DNA from: Pseudomonadota bacterium
Lineage (GTDB): Bacteria > Pseudomonadota > Alphaproteobacteria > Rhizobiales > Rhizobiaceae
Reading direction: 5' to 3'
NCBI GenBank assembly: GCA_023433855.1
Contig: JAEYTV010000645.1
Location: forward strand, 1-8,154
DNA: 8,154 nucleotides
Made by a program: the position numbers and the translations under genes. The notes beneath the pieces are model-generated. The model did no database searches, was not told the DNA's origin, and saw nothing but the letters and a program-made list of their open reading frames with translations. How positions within the stretch are numbered: the first letter of the stretch is position 1; every line of letters starts with the position of its first letter. Of this stretch, positions 5,599 through 8,154 are shown piece after piece.

Positions 5599-6612
5599 AT
5601 GGGCATGATGAATTCCACCGAAACCGTTCTCGATGAAAAGACGATCATCGCCGCGGCCGAGCGGGCCCTCTCGGATATTGCGGCGGTGCGGACCGAGGTC
5701 GCCAAGGTGATTTTCGGACAGGAGGAGGTCGTCGAGAATACGATGCTCGCCGTCCTGTCCGGCGGACATGCCCTGCTCGTCGGGGTTCCGGGTTTGGCCA
5801 AAACGAAGCTCGTATCCACCCTCGGCTCGGTACTCGGTCTTGACTCCAATCGCATCCAGTTCACGCCCGACCTGATGCCGTCCGACATCCTCGGCTCCGA
5901 GGTCATGGATACCGACGACGCAGGCCGCCGTTCGTTCCGTTTCGTCAAAGGCCCCGTCTTTGCACAACTCCTGATGGCCGACGAGATCAACCGGGCCTCG
6001 CCACGCACCCAGTCGGCACTTCTGCAATCCATGCAGGAATATCACATCACCGTCGCTGGCCAGCGCTACGATCTCCCCGCTCCCTTCCATGTGCTCGCGA
6101 CGCAGAACCCGCTTGAGCAGGAGGGCACCTATCCGCTTCCCGAAGCGCAGCTCGATCGTTTCCTGCTACAGGTGGACGTGCTCTATCCGGAGCTCTCCGC
6201 CGAAAGGCAGATCCTGCTTGAAACCACCGGCCTTTCGGAAAACAAGCCGCGCGGCATCATCGATGCCTCCCGGCTGCAGGAGATCCAGACCCTCATCCGC
6301 CAGATGCCGGTGAGCGACAAGGTTGTCGATGCCATCCTTTCGCTGGTTCGCTCTGCGCGGCCAGGGCACGGGAACGCCACCACCGACAAGAACGTTGCCT
6401 GGGGGCCCGGCCCGCGTGCCGGACAGTCGTTGATGCTCACGGCACGAGCGCGCGCTCTCTATGAAGGGCGCCTCGCGCCGTCACTGGATGACGTCTACGC
6501 CTTGGCTGAACCGGTGCTGCAGCACCGCATGGCGCTTACGTTTGCAGCACGCGCCGAGGGCATGTCGGTGCGCGACGTGATCGCCAGCCTGGTGAAACAG
6601 GCAGACGGTTAG
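5599..6612 (+). CDS. MoxR family AAA+ ATPase
   Basis: MoxR ATPases are hexameric AAA+ chaperones that act with von Willebrand factor A-domain partners to mature or insert cofactors into target protein complexes. The 337-residue product has the Walker A motif GVPGLAKTK (62-70), Walker B LLMADEINR (124-132), sensor 1 ATQN (167-170), a QLDRF motif with R187 as candidate arginine finger, and the GPRAGQSLM motif (271-279) typical of MoxR proteins at sensor 2. The C-terminal lid follows. All ATPase residues are present. ATG at 5599 is chosen because GGAGA at 5589-5593 lies five bases upstream; ATGs at 5605 and 5608 are alternatives and a TTG at 5587 is less likely. The next gene, coding a DUF58 protein, begins 25 bp downstream, the classic MoxR partner. 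The substrate is unknown. Confidence 0.95.
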   Translation: MGMMNSTETVLDEKTIIAAAERALSDIAAVRTEVAKVIFGQEEVVENTMLAVLSGGHALLVGVPGLAKTKLVSTLGSVLGLDSNRIQFTPDLMPSDILGSEVMDTDDAGRRSFRFVKGPVFAQLLMADEINRASPRTQSALLQSMQEYHITVAGQRYDLPAPFHVLATQNPLEQEGTYPLPEAQLDRFLLQVDVLYPELSAERQILLETTGLSENKPRGIIDASRLQEIQTLIRQMPVSDKVVDAILSLVRSARPGHGNATTDKNVAWGPGPRAGQSLMLTARARALYEGRLAPSLDDVYALAEPVLQHRMALTFAARAEGMSVRDVIASLVKQADG

Positions 6613-6637
6613 ATCGTCCGGCTTGAAAGGACAAAGC

Positions 6638-7558
6638 GTGGCATCCGTAGGCCAGATCGTAGACCAGACACCAGGCGGCGAAGTTCTGTCTCGCGCTCAG
6701 GCGCGCGCCGCACTGGTGCCCGACTGCATGGTAGAGGCAAAGCGTATCGCCAACACAGTGATCGCCGGGTGGCACGGACGCCGCAAACGCGGTGTGGGCG
6801 AAAACTTCTGGCAGTTCCGCCCCTATGCCGCAGGTGAAAGCCTGTCGCGCATCGATTGGCGGCGGTCCGCACGCGACGATCATACCTACGTTCGCGACCG
6901 CGAATGGGAGGCGGCCCACACCGTCTGGCTTTGGGCCGACATGTCGCCGTCGATGATGTACAAGTCGACCTTCGGCCAGGTCTCGAAGGAAAGCCGGGCA
7001 CTGGTTATGATGCTGGCGCTTGCCGAAATCCTCGCGCGTTCAGGTGAGCGCATCGGCTGCCCCGGCATCATGGAACCCGTCTCTGCCCGCAATGCCGCCG
7101 AGCGGCTCGCGACGGCCATCATGCATGCGCCGCCGACCTCCGGTCTGCCGGAGACGGGAATGATCCGCGGCCACAGCGACATCGTCCTCATCGGCGATTT
7201 TCTGGACGACGCAAACATGGTCATGGAGCGTCTGGCGCCGCTTGGCCGTCGAGGTCTTCGTGGCCACGTCGTCGAAATCGCTGATCCCGCCGAGGAAACG
7301 TTCCCCTATACCGGCCGCACCGAGTTCAGGGATCCGGAGACCGGCGAAAAACTCGTATCCGGCCGCGCCGAGGTGATCCGCGAGGATTACCAGCGCGCCT
7401 ATCTCGCCCGGCGTGAAGCGCTTGGCGAGGGGCTGCGTCGTCTTGGCTGGAGCTTCATCTTCCATCGGACCGATCACCTTGCATCGGAAGCGCTTGTCGC
7501 AGTGCATGGTTACCTGTCGGGCATGCCCGCCGCGAAGCGTGGAGGCGTTGCATCATGA
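6638..7558 (+). CDS. DUF58 domain protein with intact vWA/MIDAS motif
   Basis: DUF58 proteins accompany MoxR ATPases and contain a von Willebrand factor A-like fold. The 306-residue protein shows the DUF58 core: GRRKRGVGENFWQFRPY (47-63), AGESLSRIDWRRSAR (65-79) and VRDREWE (85-91). This is followed by a MIDAS motif DMSPS (101-105) and a second acidic loop IGDFLDD (185-191). The DxSxS set is intact, so metal-dependent ligand binding is plausible. No N-terminal membrane anchor is seen, unlike many DUF58 proteins, so it is probably cytoplasmic or peripheral. The start is GTG at 6638, with AAAGGA at 6626-6631 six bases upstream; a TTG at 6623 overlaps that site and is rejected. The stop overlaps the ATG of the next gene (ATGA), so the two are translationally coupled. 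It probably acts as an adaptor for the MoxR ATPase. Confidence 0.93.
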   Translation: MASVGQIVDQTPGGEVLSRAQARAALVPDCMVEAKRIANTVIAGWHGRRKRGVGENFWQFRPYAAGESLSRIDWRRSARDDHTYVRDREWEAAHTVWLWADMSPSMMYKSTFGQVSKESRALVMMLALAEILARSGERIGCPGIMEPVSARNAAERLATAIMHAPPTSGLPETGMIRGHSDIVLIGDFLDDANMVMERLAPLGRRGLRGHVVEIADPAEETFPYTGRTEFRDPETGEKLVSGRAEVIREDYQRAYLARREALGEGLRRLGWSFIFHRTDHLASEALVAVHGYLSGMPAAKRGGVAS

Positions 7559-8154
7559 ATGCGCTCGCCTTTGCAAATCCCGCCATCCTTTTCGGCCTGC
7601 TCGCCCTGCCCATCATCTGGTGGTTGCTGCGGCTCACCCCGCCGCGCCCGAAGAGCGAGGTCTTCCCTCCGCTGAAGATCCTTGCGAGCGTGCTGAAACG
7701 GGAGGAGACCCCGTCCAAGAGCCCGTGGTGGCTAACTCTTTTGCGCATGCTCCTGGCCGCAGCCGTCATCCTCGCCATTGCGGACCCGGTGATGAACCCG
7801 CGGGTCAATTCCTTGAACACGGCAGGGCCGCTGGTTCTGGTGGTCGACAATGGCTGGGCCACGGCAGCCGACTGGGAGCGGCGCATGCAAACGGCAAACC
7901 TCCTGGTGGATGACGCCGAAGCCGCGGAGGTGCCGGTTTCGATTACCTTCACCGCGGAGATTGCGCAAGAAGCCGTGCCGGGAACGGCAGCCGCCGCCCG
8001 GGACAAACTGGCAGCCGCACGTCCAAGGCCATTGGTCCCGGACCGGGCGCGTGCCGTTGAAGCCGTGAGCGAAGGCTTAAACGGCACCTCGCCCGGGACC
8101 CTCGTCATTCTGTCAGACGGCGTGTCGGCAGCCGGCGATGAGGCGGCTGTGTCT
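7555..8154 (+). CDS. BatA-like membrane protein, probably DUF4159 family (3' truncated)
   Basis: The frame is open from the ATG at 7555 to the window edge, giving 200 residues without a stop. The start MNALAFANPAILFGLLALPI and the following WWLLRL give a first membrane segment at about 8-27. A second lies at about 58-77 (WWLTLLRMLLAAAVILAIAD), and the FPPLKIL motif sits at 37-43. This is the N-terminal double-anchor layout of BatA-type aerotolerance proteins. A vWA-like strand follows, with VLVVDNGWA (94-102), where the MIDAS consensus DxSxS is degenerate, and a second acidic strand VILSDG (184-189). Rhizobial relatives, as I recall, are long proteins ending in a DUF4159 domain, which cannot be seen here. 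A ribosome binding site GGAGG lies at 7541-7545. The protein probably anchors the MoxR/DUF58 module at the inner membrane. Confidence 0.88.
   Translation, partial: MNALAFANPAILFGLLALPIIWWLLRLTPPRPKSEVFPPLKILASVLKREETPSKSPWWLTLLRMLLAAAVILAIADPVMNPRVNSLNTAGPLVLVVDNGWATAADWERRMQTANLLVDDAEAAEVPVSITFTAEIAQEAVPGTAAAARDKLAAARPRPLVPDRARAVEAVSEGLNGTSPGTLVILSDGVSAAGDEAAVS

Noticed and set aside
5485..6090. Minus-strand open frames opposite the start of moxR
   Set aside because: They cover the MoxR Walker A and B regions in antisense and show no independent signals.
7455..8108. Minus-strand open frame of 217 codons at the right edge
   Set aside because: The plus strand carries a coupled BatA-like gene with two membrane segments; the antisense frame is Ala/Arg/Ser-rich and unrecognisable.

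Overview
The window looks like ordinary chromosome of a high-GC alphaproteobacterium, most probably Rhizobiaceae (Rhizobium, Agrobacterium or Sinorhizobium type). This is judged from the proteins as I remember their families, above all an oxygen-dependent HemF of rhizobial type, a CCA-adding enzyme of alphaproteobacterial type, and a MoxR / DUF58 / BatA-like operon, together with promoter-like motifs that fit the alphaproteobacterial consensus. No database search was run. I see no insertion sequence, phage gene, CRISPR array, tRNA or rRNA.

Layout. (1) 1-786 (+) is the 3' end of a Na+/phosphate cotransporter gene, coding its cytoplasmic PhoU-like tail. (2) 849-1106 (-) is a small uncharacterised gene convergent with it. 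(3) 1272-2186 (+) is hemF, coproporphyrinogen III oxidase, divergent from gene 2. (4) 2320-2583 (+) and 2686-2877 (+) are two small genes with strong ribosome binding sites. The first is unknown and the second belongs to DUF1059. Between them lies a perfect hairpin that also fits the spacing of an EcfG-type general stress promoter. (5) 2890-5404 (-) is a tightly coupled three-gene operon, read right to left: a DUF1285 protein, a Nudix hydrolase of the CoA-pyrophosphatase type and a CCA tRNA nucleotidyltransferase. Each junction is an ATGA overlap. (6) 5599 to the right edge (+) is a second operon: a MoxR AAA+ ATPase, a DUF58 protein with an intact MIDAS motif, and the N-terminal 200 residues of a membrane-anchored BatA-like protein that runs off the window.

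The two operons in (5) and (6) diverge from a 194-bp intergenic region, where a good housekeeping-type promoter for the leftward operon overlaps a weaker one for the rightward operon. The leftward genes serve tRNA maturation and nucleotide or CoA housekeeping. The rightward genes probably form a MoxR-type chaperone module in which the ATPase acts with von Willebrand factor A-like partners at the membrane; its substrate is unknown. I found no clearly new system. The points most worth a second look are the MoxR module, the putative stress promoter before the DUF1059 gene, and the inverted repeats upstream of hemF and moxR.
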